A stretch of DNA of 64,000 bases from Lagierella massiliensis (GTDB lineage: Bacteria; Bacillota; Clostridia; Tissierellales; Peptoniphilaceae): contig JAUNLT010000002.1 of the NCBI GenBank assembly GCA_030532135.1, positions 62,001 to 126,000 on the forward strand, in the 5' to 3' direction. Positions within the stretch are counted from its first letter, which is position 1. Each line of letters opens with the position of its first letter. Below, piece by piece: positions 44,446-53,479 of this stretch. Position numbers and translations under genes: made by a program. The notes beneath the pieces are model-generated. The model saw nothing but the letters and a program-made list of their open reading frames with translations, was not told where the DNA came from and made no database searches.

Positions 44446-45384
44446 ATGGATAATATTTATGATATTATTATAATTGGTGGAGGTCCTGCAGGTCTTACTT
44501 GTGGACTATACTCTTCACGAGCTAAACTTAAAACTCTGGTTATAGAAAAAGGCAGTATGGGTGGACAGATGTTTCTAACTGGAAGCGTTGAAAACTATCC
44601 AGGTTCCCCTGAGGGATCTACTGGTATGTCCCTTACTGAAAGATTCAAAGAACAGGCTATAAGCTTTGGTACTGAAATCGTAAAAGATACGGTTGAAAAA
44701 TTAGAGCTTGATGACAAAATCAAAATAGTCAAAGGTGAATCAAAAACCTACAGAGCTAAGACAATTGTTTTAGCCACTGGAGCAACTCCAAAAAAAGTTG
44801 GAGTACCTGGCGAAATGGAATTTGCTGGAAAAGGAGTTTCCTATTGTGCAACCTGCGATGGTGCTTTTTTCCAAGACTTAGATATTATAGTAATTGGAAG
44901 TGGTAATTCTGCTTTTGAAGAAGCAATAGAACTTACAAAGTTTGGTAAAAAAGTATATTTGGCACATAGAAAAGACCTTTCAAAAGTAACTCCTGTTATT
45001 CTTGAAAGAGCTAGAGAAAACGAAAAGATCCAGTTCCTTTCTGAAGAAGAAATTCAGGAAATAAAAGGCGATGGTTTCGTTAAATCTGTAGTCTTTAAAA
45101 ACTCAAGTACTGATGAAGTGACTGAACTTACTATAAAAGATGGCGATCCTACCATGGGAGTATTCATCTTTATAGGAGCTAAACCAAACTCAGATCTTGT
45201 CAAAGGTTTTAAAAATTTAGATAACGGGTATATCGTAACCGACAGCGAAATGCAAACCGAAGTACCGGGAGTATTTGCTGTAGGAGATGTAAGGTCTACC
45301 CCAGTAAGGCAAATAGTTACTGCTGCATCTGATGGAGCGATTGCTTCCATAAGCGCGGTAAGATATATTTTAGAAAACTTTTAA
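44446..45384 (+). CDS. trxB: Thioredoxin reductase
   Basis: 312 residues. FAD motif IIGGGPAGLTCGLYSSRA, redox-active CATCDGAFF (CxxC) near 135, NADPH-binding IGSGNSAFEEAIELT, and FAVGDVRS near the C-terminus. It passes electrons from NAD(P)H to thioredoxin, the reductant of glycine reductase selenoprotein A. In related operons trxA follows; here grdE follows instead after a 56-base gap. Confidence 0.96.
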   Translation: MDNIYDIIIIGGGPAGLTCGLYSSRAKLKTLVIEKGSMGGQMFLTGSVENYPGSPEGSTGMSLTERFKEQAISFGTEIVKDTVEKLELDDKIKIVKGESKTYRAKTIVLATGATPKKVGVPGEMEFAGKGVSYCATCDGAFFQDLDIIVIGSGNSAFEEAIELTKFGKKVYLAHRKDLSKVTPVILERARENEKIQFLSEEEIQEIKGDGFVKSVVFKNSSTDEVTELTIKDGDPTMGVFIFIGAKPNSDLVKGFKNLDNGYIVTDSEMQTEVPGVFAVGDVRSTPVRQIVTAASDGAIASISAVRYILENF

Positions 45385-45392
45385 TTGCATAA

Positions 45393-45413
45393 ATCACCAA
45401 TTGTGGTGTTTTA
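45393..45413 (+). other. Short intercistronic hairpin trxB/grdE
   Basis: ATCACCA-ATTG-TGGTGTT forms a small stem followed by TTATATAAAA. It is a weak terminator or processing site that could lower or separate trxB message from grdE. Low confidence because the stem is short. Confidence 0.35.
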
Positions 45414-45440
45414 TATAAAAATTTTAGTCGGAGGTGTGGT

Positions 45441-46727
45441 ATGAAATTAGAATTAGGCAAAATCTTTATTAAAGATATCCAATTTTCTGATTCATCAAAA
45501 ATCGAAGACGGTGTCCTTTATGTAAATAAGGATGAGTTATTAGAAGCTGTCTCAGGAGACGAGCATATTAAATCAATTGACTTTGATATTGCTAGACCTG
45601 GAGAAAGTGTTAGAATAACTCCTGTTAAGGATGTTCTTGAACCTAGAGTTAAGGTTGAAGGCCCTGGAGCAGTATTCCCTGGAATCCTTAATAAAGTTGA
45701 TACCGTTGGTGAAGGCAAGACACATGCTCTTAAGGGAATGGCTGTTGTTACTACTGGTAAGATAGTTGGTTTCCAAGAAGGTATTATCGACATGGTTGGA
45801 GAAGGTGCTGATTATACACCATTCTCAAAAACTATTAACTTAGTTGTTGTAGCTGAACCTGTTGATGGTATTAAACAACATGTGCACGAAAACGCTGTAA
45901 GAATGATTGGTCTTAAGGCTGCAAACTACATTGGAGAACTTGCAAGAGATATTACTCCTGATGAAGTTTCAACTTATGAAACAAAGCCATTATTAGAGCA
46001 AATCAACGAATATCCTGATCTTCCAAAGGTAGCTTACGTATACATGCTACAAACTCAAGGTTTGTTACATGATACCTACGTATATGGTGTAGATGCTAAA
46101 CAAATAGTACCTACTATCCTTTACCCTACAGAAATCATGGATGGAGCTATCGTAAGTGGTAACTGTGTTTCTGCATGCGATAAGAACCCAACTTACGTTC
46201 ACTTAAATAATGGTGTTATTGAAGACCTTTATGCAAGACATGGTAAAGATTACAACTTCGTAGGTGTAATTATTACTAACGAGAACGTGTACCTAATGGA
46301 TAAAGAAAGATCTTCAAACTGGACTTCAAAGTTAGTTGAATACCTTGGAGTTGACGCTGTTATAGTATCTCAAGAAGGTTTCGGAAACCCTGATACTGAC
46401 TTGATCATGAACTGTAAGAAGATTGAAAACAAAGGTGTTAAGACTGTAATCGTAACTGACGAATACGCTGGTAGAGACGGTGCTTCTCAATCATTAGCTG
46501 ACGCTGATGAAAAAGCAAACGCAGTAGTTACTGGTGGAAATGCTAACCAAGTAGTAGTACTTCCTAAGTTAGATAAGATTATAGGACATGTAGAGTACGT
46601 TGATATTATAGCTGGTGGAGCTAAAGGTTCTCTAAGAGAAGATGGAACTATCGAAGTTGAGATCCAAGCTATTACTGGTGCTACTAATGAAACTGGATTC
46701 AATTATTTAACGTCTAAAGGTTATTAA
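45441..46727 (+). CDS. grdE: Glycine reductase component B, GrdE proprotein
   Basis: 428 residues. GrdE is made as a proprotein cleaved at an Asn-Cys bond to create a pyruvoyl group; here the site is SGN-CVSACDK with Cys242. The two fragments form the 25- and 22-kDa subunits of the substrate-binding protein B, which forms a Schiff base with glycine. GGAGGTG precedes the ATG. It partners with grdB. Confidence 0.95.
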   Translation: MKLELGKIFIKDIQFSDSSKIEDGVLYVNKDELLEAVSGDEHIKSIDFDIARPGESVRITPVKDVLEPRVKVEGPGAVFPGILNKVDTVGEGKTHALKGMAVVTTGKIVGFQEGIIDMVGEGADYTPFSKTINLVVVAEPVDGIKQHVHENAVRMIGLKAANYIGELARDITPDEVSTYETKPLLEQINEYPDLPKVAYVYMLQTQGLLHDTYVYGVDAKQIVPTILYPTEIMDGAIVSGNCVSACDKNPTYVHLNNGVIEDLYARHGKDYNFVGVIITNENVYLMDKERSSNWTSKLVEYLGVDAVIVSQEGFGNPDTDLIMNCKKIENKGVKTVIVTDEYAGRDGASQSLADADEKANAVVTGGNANQVVVLPKLDKIIGHVEYVDIIAGGAKGSLREDGTIEVEIQAITGATNETGFNYLTSKGY

Positions 46728-46815
46728 TTCAATCTGTACAACTTAAAAAACTAAACAACTTAATTTTAACAAAAACAAATAAACGACAACAAAATAAATT
46801 AAACAGGAGGATGTC

Positions 46816-47274
46816 ATGAGTATATTAGAAAATAAAAAAATCTTGATAATTGGCGACCGTGACGGAATACCTGCTCCTGCAATTGAAGAGTGTGTTAACA
46901 CTGTTGCAAATACAGAAGTAGTATTCGGATCAACTGAGTGTTTCGTCTGAACTAGTGCCGGAGCTATGGACCTAGAAAACCAAAGAAGAATTAAAGAAGC
47001 AGCAGAAAAATATGGTGCTGAAAATCTTGTGGTTATTTTAGGTGGTGGCGAGGCAGAAGCTGCAGGTTTAGCAGCTGAAACTGTTACAACTGGAGACCCT
47101 ACATTCGCTGGTCCTCTAGCAGGCGTGGAACTTAACTTAGCTGTTTACCACGTAATCGAAGAAGCTTTAAAAGCTGAATTTGATCCTGAAGTATATGACG
47201 AACAAATCGGTATGATGGAAATGGTTCTAGACGTTGACGAAATCGCTAGCACTATGGAAGAGATTAGAGGATAA
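46816..47274 (+). CDS. grdA: Glycine reductase selenoprotein A (Sec45)
   Basis: 152 residues. The reading frame from ATG 46816 (AACAGGAGG upstream) passes through an in-frame TGA at 46948-46950, decoded as Sec45 in the redox motif CFVU followed by TSAGAMDLE. Without readthrough only a 44-residue fragment and a false start at 46966 would be seen. Protein A carries the carboxymethyl group as a selenoether from protein B to protein C and is re-reduced by thioredoxin. tRNA-Sec, selA and selB are in the same window. Confidence 0.97.
46952..46975 (+). promoter_or_regulatory. Candidate SECIS element of grdA
   Basis: Starting one base after the UGA, CUAG pairs with CUAG and, past a 2x2 internal mismatch, CC pairs with GG around the loop GGAGCUAU. 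A hairpin with a G-rich apical loop right after UGA is what SelB recognises in bacteria. Folding by eye only. Confidence 0.4.
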
Positions 47275-47311
47275 TTTATAATTAAAATTTTATAATAAGG
47301 AGGATGGATTA

Positions 47312-48622
47312 ATGGCGGATATTAGAGTCGTGCATTATATTAACCAATTCTTCGCTGGAATTGGTGGCGAAGAAAAGGCCGATGTAGCGCCTTTCATTGC
47401 TGAAGAGTTACCTCCAGTTAGTAAACAATTAAAATCAAAACTAGGAGAAGGATTCGAAATAGTTGGAACTGTAGTTTGCGGTGACAGCTACTTTGGTGAA
47501 AATATGGAATCAGCAAGTAAAGAGGTTTTAGAAATGATAAAATCTTTTGAACCTGATCTATTTATCGCAGGACCTGCTTTTAACGCTGGACGTTATGGTG
47601 TTGCTGCAGGAACTGTAACAAAAATGGTAAAGGAAGAACTTAACATTCCTTCATTAACAGGTATGTACGTGGAAAACCCAGGTGCTGATATGTTTAAGAA
47701 AGATGTTTACATTGTATCTACAGCAAACTCTGCTGCAGGTATGAGAAAAGCACTTCCTGCTATTGCTAACCTAGCAAGAAAACTTGCTTTAAATGAAGAA
47801 ATTCTTGGACCTGAAGAAGAAGGCTATATTGAAAGAGGAGTTAGAGTTAACTTTTTCTCTGACAAGAGAGGTTCTGAAAGAGCTGTTGATATGCTTGTTA
47901 AGAAAATCAACGGTGAAGAATTCGTTACTGAATACCCTATGCCTGTATTCGACAGAGTTGAGCCTAGTCCAGCACTAACTGACTTATCTAAAGCTACTAT
48001 TGCTATAGTAACTTCAGGGGGTATTGTTCCTAAAGGAAACCCTGACAGAATTGAATCTTCATCTGCATCTAAATATGGTGAATATTCAATTGCAGGAATT
48101 GATGATTTAAATTCTGAAACTCACGAAACTGCTCACGGTGGTCATGACCCTGTATATGCAAACGAAGATGCTGACAGAGTTATCCCTGTTGACATTTTGA
48201 GAGAAATGGAAAAAGAAGGTAAAATCGGAAAATTATACGATTATTACTATGCAACAGTAGGAAACGGTACAGCAGTTGCTTCTGCAAAGAAATTTGCTGC
48301 TGAAATCGGTCAAAAGTTAAAAGAAAATAACGTAGATGCAGTTATCTTAACTTCTACGTGAGGTACTTGTACACGTTGCGGTGCAACAATGGTTAAAGAA
48401 ATTGAAGCAACAGGTATTCCTGTAGTTCACATGTGTACAGTAGTTCCTATCTCATTAACAGTAGGAGCTAACAGAATAGTACCTGCTATTGCTATCCCTC
48501 ACCCATTAGGAAACCCTGCATTGGATCCTAAGGAAGAGAAGGATTTAAGAAGACACTTAGTTGAAAAAGCATTAAAAGCTTTAACAACTCCAGTGGATGA
48601 TCAAACTGTTTTTGAAGATTAA
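47312..48622 (+). CDS. grdB: Glycine reductase component B gamma subunit, selenoprotein GrdB (Sec350)
   Basis: 436 residues with an in-frame TGA at 48359-48361 (Sec350) in ILTSTUGTCTRCG, the conserved U-x-x-C-x-x-C site that attacks the Schiff-base-bound glycine. The piece after the TGA (to 48622) matches the GrdB C-terminus (ANRIVPAIAIPHPLGNP), so this is one gene and not a frameshift. AAGGAGGATGG precedes the ATG. It forms component B with processed GrdE. Confidence 0.97.
48375..48387 (+). promoter_or_regulatory. Candidate SECIS hairpin of grdB
   Basis: Thirteen bases after the UGA, GUUGC and GCAAC form a 5-bp stem with loop GGU. A GGU-type loop at this distance is close to the known bacterial SECIS arrangement. 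The same 13-base offset is seen after the radical SAM UGA. Confidence 0.5.
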
Positions 48623-48656
48623 TCAATTTAATCTTTCATATAATTTAACTAAATTG

Positions 48657-48684
48657 GATTCTGCCCCAAGCTTGGGGCAGAATC
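48657..48684 (+). repeat. Perfect 28-base palindrome between grdB and grdC
   Basis: GATTCTGCCCCAAG and its exact complement form a 14-bp G/C-rich stem with no spare loop bases. No T-run follows (TATAATTAAAATGG), so it is not an intrinsic terminator. It likely protects or processes the mRNA, setting component B and C levels apart. Confidence 0.75.
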
Positions 48685-48708
48685 TATAATTAAAATGGAG
48701 GTTTTTTT

Positions 48709-50244
48709 ATGTCATTTCCTGTATTTAAAAGCGCCGGATTTGTATTAGTTCATACACCAGATATGATTATTCAAAACGGTTCCACTACTTCAACTGAAAG
48801 AGTAACAAACCCTGGCTCTGAGTTTTTACAAAAAGTTGGAGATCACATCAGAACATATGAAGAAGTAGTAAATTATTTACCTAACCAAGTTTATATTGGT
48901 AATTTAAGACCTGAAGAATTACAAAAACACGACTTACCATGGTTTGATAAAGAATGTAAGGGAGAAAGAAAAGGTAGATTTGGAGAAATCGTACCTCAAG
49001 ACGAATTTATAGCAGCTATTAAAGCTTGTGACTCTTTTGAATTAGTTCAATTATCTGAAGAGTTTATAGAAGCTGTTAGACCTAAATTAGAAGAAAACTA
49101 TCCTCATCTAGCTGAGTCATTCGCAAATGTAAAGCCTGCTGATATTGAAGCAGATAAACATCTAATTGACGAACACAAAGCTGAAGGACTATACATGGAT
49201 GGAAAACTTGTTGGATATATTAAACAAGCTCACGATGTAGACGTTAACTTAAGTGCTCACACAATGTTTGAAAACCTTGTATCTAAAGCTTCAGCAGTAC
49301 TTTGCGCTGACTATATGTTCCAAACACAAGATAAAGTGAAAAAAGAAGAGATAGATTATGTTATAGAATGTTCAGAAGAAGCCTGCGGAGACGTTAACCA
49401 AAGAGGTGGCGGTAACTTTGCAAAGGCTGTAGCTGAGAAGGTAGGACTTGTAAACGCATCTGGTTCTGATACAAGAGGATTCTGTGCTGCTCCTATCCAC
49501 TCATTTATCCAAGCTGCTGCATTAGTAGAAGCTGGAGTTTATGACAATATCCTTGTAGTTGCTGGTGGTTCAACTGCAAAACTTGGTATGAACGCTAAAG
49601 ACCACGTTAAAAAAGGTTACCCTGTACTTGAAGACGTAGTGGGAACTTTCGCTATTGTTATATCTAAAAACGACGGTGTTTCCCCTATCATAAGAACTGA
49701 CTTAACAGGAAAACACACTGTAGGTACAGGTTCTTCACCTCAAGCAGTTATGGGTTCCCTTGTAACTAACTGCCTTGACAAAGGAAACTTGAAAATTACA
49801 GACATTGATACATTCTCAGTAGAAATGCAAAACCCTGATATTACAGTTCCTGCTGGTGCTGGTAATGTTCCTGAAGCTAACTACAAGATGATAGCAGCTT
49901 TAGGAGTAAAAGCTGGTGCTCTTCAAAGAACTGATATCCCTAGCTTTGCTACAAATTACGGATTACCAGGATGGGCTCCTACTCAAGGACATATTCCATC
50001 TGGAGCACCTTATATAGGATTCTGTATAGATGACTTAACTACTGGTGATAAGAATAGAGCTATGTTCATTGGTAAAGGTTCCCTATTCCTAGGAAGACTT
50101 ACTAACCTATTTGACGGTGTTTCTTTCGTAGTAGAAAGAAATAAAGGTGAAGAATCTGAGGAATCTGGAGTATCAAGAGAAGAAATTAAAAAATTAATTG
50201 GTGAATCCTTAAGAGAATTAGCAACTAATATGCTTGCAGAATAG
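48709..50244 (+). CDS. grdC: Glycine reductase component C, subunit beta (GrdC)
   Basis: 511 residues, beginning FPVFKSAGFVLVHTPDMI. The protein has a ketoacyl-synthase/thiolase-like FabH relation, with a Cys in GSDTRGFCAAPIHSF and central AALVEAGVYDNILVVAGGSTAKLGM. Component C receives the carboxymethyl group as an acetyl thioester and releases acetyl phosphate. GGAGG lies upstream of the ATG. grdD starts 11 bases downstream. Confidence 0.95.
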   Translation: MSFPVFKSAGFVLVHTPDMIIQNGSTTSTERVTNPGSEFLQKVGDHIRTYEEVVNYLPNQVYIGNLRPEELQKHDLPWFDKECKGERKGRFGEIVPQDEFIAAIKACDSFELVQLSEEFIEAVRPKLEENYPHLAESFANVKPADIEADKHLIDEHKAEGLYMDGKLVGYIKQAHDVDVNLSAHTMFENLVSKASAVLCADYMFQTQDKVKKEEIDYVIECSEEACGDVNQRGGGNFAKAVAEKVGLVNASGSDTRGFCAAPIHSFIQAAALVEAGVYDNILVVAGGSTAKLGMNAKDHVKKGYPVLEDVVGTFAIVISKNDGVSPIIRTDLTGKHTVGTGSSPQAVMGSLVTNCLDKGNLKITDIDTFSVEMQNPDITVPAGAGNVPEANYKMIAALGVKAGALQRTDIPSFATNYGLPGWAPTQGHIPSGAPYIGFCIDDLTTGDKNRAMFIGKGSLFLGRLTNLFDGVSFVVERNKGEESEESGVSREEIKKLIGESLRELATNMLAE

Positions 50245-50255
50245 GAGTTGGTTAT

Positions 50256-51401
50256 ATGCCTAAGAATATTATTGCAGAAGCTCTTTTAGAAATTGCAGAA
50301 GGTATCGAAAGCGGTTCCTTTGCAAAAAAACCTAGAATCGGTCTTACCATCTTAGGTTCAGAGCATGGAGTTGAAAATATGATACAAGCTGCAAAGCTTG
50401 CTAAATCTCCATCTCACGAAGTTGTTCTTATTGGACCTAAACAAGAAGGATGCGATTTAGAAACTCATGAAGTTTCTTCAGAAGAAGAAGCTCATAAAAA
50501 AATGGAAGAGCTACTTGATAAAAAAGTTATAGATGCTTGTGTAACATTACATTACACATTCCCTATTGGAGTATCTACAATCGGTAGAGTTGTTGCTCCA
50601 AGTACAGGTAAAGAAATGCTTATTGCTACAACAACAGGAACTTCATCTCTAAATAGAGTTGAAGGTATGGTAAGGAATACCATAGCAGGTGTTGCAGTTG
50701 CAAAATCACTTGGAATTGAAAAGCCAACTGTAGGCGTTTTAAACGTAGACGGTGCAAAACAAGTTGAAAGAGCTTTACAAAGCCTTATAGATAACGGATA
50801 TGACCTAGATTTTGCTGAATCAGCAAGAGCTGATGGTGGTGCAATCCTAAGAGGAAATGATATACTACAAGGTGTTCCAAACGTATGTGTTACCGATTCA
50901 CTAACAGGTAATATCCTGATGAAGATGTTTGCTGCTTTCTCTACAGGTGGAAGTTATGAAGCAGCTGGATTTGGATATGGTCCAGGAGTTGGTAAAGACT
51001 ATGATAGAAACATCTGTATAGTTTCAAGAGCATCAGGAGCTCCTGTAATAGCTAATGCTATTAAATATGCTGCTGAACTTGTAAGAGGAAACTTCTTCAA
51101 AGTTACAGCTGACGAATACAAAGCAGTTGAATCTGCTAAATTTGACGCTGTATTAGAAACTCTTCAACCTAAGAAGGAAGAAGCTGCTGAAGAAGAAGTA
51201 GTAGAAGCACCTCCAAAAGAAATTGTTACAGATTCAATAACAGGAATTGAAATTCTTGATCTTGAAGATGCAGTACAAGCTCTATGGAGAGAAGGTATTT
51301 ATGCTGAAAGTGGTATGGGATGTACTGGACCTATCGTTATGATAAGTGCTGCAAACCATGAAAAATCAGCTGAAATCTTAAAAGACAAAGGTTTCATCTA
51401 A
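50256..51401 (+). CDS. grdD: Glycine reductase component C, subunit alpha (GrdD)
   Basis: 381 residues, phosphate acyltransferase/PlsX-like fold. Conserved cysteines are Cys95 (VIDACVTLHY) and Cys356 (SGMGCTGPIVM), the latter the proposed acetyl-thioester carrier. An acidic Glu/Ala-rich linker (about 307-325) joins the two regions. It catalyses phosphorolysis to acetyl phosphate, giving ATP via acetate kinase. Last gene of the operon; a terminator follows. Confidence 0.95.
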   Translation: MPKNIIAEALLEIAEGIESGSFAKKPRIGLTILGSEHGVENMIQAAKLAKSPSHEVVLIGPKQEGCDLETHEVSSEEEAHKKMEELLDKKVIDACVTLHYTFPIGVSTIGRVVAPSTGKEMLIATTTGTSSLNRVEGMVRNTIAGVAVAKSLGIEKPTVGVLNVDGAKQVERALQSLIDNGYDLDFAESARADGGAILRGNDILQGVPNVCVTDSLTGNILMKMFAAFSTGGSYEAAGFGYGPGVGKDYDRNICIVSRASGAPVIANAIKYAAELVRGNFFKVTADEYKAVESAKFDAVLETLQPKKEEAAEEEVVEAPPKEIVTDSITGIEILDLEDAVQALWREGIYAESGMGCTGPIVMISAANHEKSAEILKDKGFI

Positions 51402-51410
51402 AAATAAATT

Positions 51411-51437
51411 AAAGCAGGATTTATTCCTGCTTTTTTT
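51411..51437 (+). terminator. Terminator of the grd operon
   Basis: AAGCAGGA / TCCTGCTT stem around TTTAT followed by TTTTTT, shortly after the grdD stop. Confidence 0.92.
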
Positions 51438-51679
51438 ATTTCTAATATTTTTAATCGAAAATTTAATATCTATTGCTATTTCTTTTTTGCTATTAACCTA
51501 AGGTAGTAAATTATATTATTGACTAGTTATATTATTTAATCCACCCCCTATTTTAAATCTAAAACCATTAAATTAAAAATTTAAAATAGCTAATCTATTA
51601 GTCTCATTTATATTCTTCTTGTCTAAAAAACTTTTTCTTACTTTTTTTTAATAAATATTAAGTTATTATCCTTTACATA

Positions 51680-51722
51680 ATAAAAGAAAGATGTAATTTG
51701 TCTACACATCTTTCTTTTTTAG
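51680..51722. terminator. Terminator of the 51727 gene
   Basis: AAAGAAAGATGT / ACATCTTTCTTT stem with an 11-base loop, T-rich on both sides, directly after the stop of the minus-strand membrane protein gene. Confidence 0.85.
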
Positions 51723-51726
51723 TCTT

Positions 51727-52242
51727 TTATTTAAACCATACTGCTGGTATCAAATATAGATATGGAGCTGTAAATATAGCCATATTTCTTGCTAGTATAT
51801 GTTTTTCATATTCCTCTATATCTAAATTTTTAAAGGCAAATTTCTTGTTTAAATAGTATATTAAAATCCCTGCAATCCCAATTGCTAGTACTACAATAAG
51901 AAATGATATTACTGAATCAAAGGGATTTGTAGCTGCAGGGCGTACATTGTCAATCCACCATTTTCCAAAATCTGTCTTATAATCAACATCTATTAAAAGC
52001 ACTGATATTAGTAATAGTAAACTTCCTATTATATCTGAAAGAAATCCAAATAATACGGTTTTAACAATTATTTTTTTTACTTTCTCCTTTATATCTATAA
52101 TTTCCATATATTTCATGCTTAGATAGAGTACTACTGCATCAATTATAATATTTATAGGAATTATGACAAGCCATACAGGAGGCAGAACCCACAAAAACCA
52201 TACGGGAAATATAATATTTCTAAGTTTTAAATTGCTTTTCAT
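51727..52242 (-). CDS. Hypothetical membrane protein beside apbE
   Basis: 171 residues with four membrane segments (about 10-42, 63-85, 108-130, 147-168) and a conserved-looking WWIDNVRPAATNPFDS loop between segments two and three. No family recognised. It begins 11 bases after apbE ends and is likely co-transcribed with it, so it could be part of a flavin-linked membrane system; this is weak inference. Confidence 0.6.
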   Translation of the reverse strand: MKSNLKLRNIIFPVWFLWVLPPVWLVIIPINIIIDAVVLYLSMKYMEIIDIKEKVKKIIVKTVLFGFLSDIIGSLLLLISVLLIDVDYKTDFGKWWIDNVRPAATNPFDSVISFLIVVLAIGIAGILIYYLNKKFAFKNLDIEEYEKHILARNMAIFTAPYLYLIPAVWFK

Positions 52243-52253
52243 AATTTAACCCC

Positions 52254-53318
52254 TTATTTTTTTGTATGCTCTTCAAAGCCTTTTGTCTTAATTATAGTTT
52301 TGTCTTTTTTAACCCACATTACTTCAACATCATCAAATTTTTTTATTAATTCAACTCCCTCTTCATAATCTAATATGAAAAGAGTTGTAGACAAATAGTC
52401 CGCAATACCACTGTCTTTTGCAATTACAGTTACAGACTTGTATTTTTCTGCAGGAAATAGTGTTTCAGAGTCTATTATATGTGCATAATCCTTGCCATCC
52501 ACTGTATAATATCTTTGATAGTCACCACTTGTAACAACGGTCAGGTCTGTTCCTCTTATAATCTCTATAGGCTCTTTTTCTTCGTCTTTAGTGTTAGGAT
52601 TTTCAACTCCTATACTCCACTTATCTCTACCTTCTTCCACTGGTTTTCCAAGTGCTATAATATTACCACCTGCAGAAAGTATCGCCGATTCACAACCTTC
52701 CTCTTTGACTTTTTCCATGATGAGTTGGGACGCATATCCCTTTGATGTAGCTCCAAGATCTAAAGCCATTCCTTTTTCTTCTAAATATACTGTTGATTTT
52801 TCTTCATCTAATATGACTTTTTCAATATCTATAAATTTATTAGCTTCTTTAAGTTCTTCATCTGTTGGAATTTTTGCGTTTTCAGGGTCTTTAAGTCCCT
52901 CTTCTCTATAATTATGCCAAACTTCAAGAACAGGTCCAAACGCCATATTTGTATTATCGGAATAATTCAAGGTTAGATTTTTCGAGAATTTAATAAGGTT
53001 AAATAAATCCTTATCTACCTTTACAGGCTCAATTCCCGCATTGTCATTTATAGTTTTTATATTATTTATTCCTTCAAAGCTGTCAAAGTGATTATACAGT
53101 TTGTGAAGCCTCTCAAATTCTGATTTAACTAATTCGTAGTACTTGTCATACTCTTCTTGAGTTTTCGTGTATGCGGTAAAGTCTATAATAGTGTCAAAAA
53201 CATCAAAAAATGTCTTTTTGTGCTTTTCATAACCTTCTGAAACTTCATTATTATTAGTAGCACATGAAGTCAAAATTACAATTGTAATCATCAATACAGA
53301 TAATAGCTTTTTCTTCAA
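52254..53318 (-). CDS. apbE: FAD:protein FMN transferase (ApbE), lipoprotein
   Basis: 354 residues from TTG 53318, chosen because GAGGTGAT lies just upstream and the product then starts with a normal signal peptide and lipobox LTSC. Earlier ATGs lack a site. The ApbE core has MALDLGATSKGYAS, SAGGNIIALG and YAHIIDSETLFP with the Mg2+-binding residues. It attaches FMN to Thr residues of extracytoplasmic redox proteins such as Rnf or Nqr subunits; none is in this window. Confidence 0.92.
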   Translation of the reverse strand: MKKKLLSVLMITIVILTSCATNNNEVSEGYEKHKKTFFDVFDTIIDFTAYTKTQEEYDKYYELVKSEFERLHKLYNHFDSFEGINNIKTINDNAGIEPVKVDKDLFNLIKFSKNLTLNYSDNTNMAFGPVLEVWHNYREEGLKDPENAKIPTDEELKEANKFIDIEKVILDEEKSTVYLEEKGMALDLGATSKGYASQLIMEKVKEEGCESAILSAGGNIIALGKPVEEGRDKWSIGVENPNTKDEEKEPIEIIRGTDLTVVTSGDYQRYYTVDGKDYAHIIDSETLFPAEKYKSVTVIAKDSGIADYLSTTLFILDYEEGVELIKKFDDVEVMWVKKDKTIIKTKGFEEHTKK

Positions 53319-53402
53319 ATTTATCACCTCACTATTATTATAACTTATTTTAAAAATAAAATAATTATTCATACAAATTTTTAGTGCTATTTTATTAATT
53401 AA

Positions 53403-53440
53403 CAAAAACCCTCTCTACTGTTTTATCCAGTAAAGAGGGT
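53403..53440 (-). terminator. Terminator of the htrA gene
   Basis: ACCCTCTTTACTG / CAGTAGAGAGGGT on the minus strand with a GATAAAA loop, then TTTTTGTT. It lies after the htrA stop. Confidence 0.88.
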
Positions 53441-53479
53441 GCTTGAATGGTAGTTAATAGCTTTTAACAGCCTACTATT

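Larger units (their letters stand above)
51402..51726. other. Gene-free A/T-rich gap after grdD
   Basis: 325 bases holding the grdD terminator at the left and the terminator of the convergent membrane-protein gene at the right. Between them is A/T-rich sequence in which I see no gene, RNA or repeat. Confidence 0.7.

Noticed and set aside
46948-46950. In-frame TGA in grdA as a nonsense mutation or gene split
   Set aside because: It lies in the CFVU motif of selenoprotein A, the downstream sequence keeps frame and family similarity, and Sec machinery is nearby.
47793-47978. Alternative-frame plus-strand frame inside grdB
   Set aside because: Shadow frame within a strongly conserved coding region, without its own ribosome binding site.
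48359-48361. grdB as a truncated gene followed by a separate small gene at 48389
   Set aside because: The sequence after TGA continues the same frame and the conserved GrdB C-terminus; the site is UxxCxxC.
48657-48684. Palindrome between grdB and grdC as an intrinsic terminator
   Set aside because: No T-run follows and grdC/grdD are needed in the same operon.
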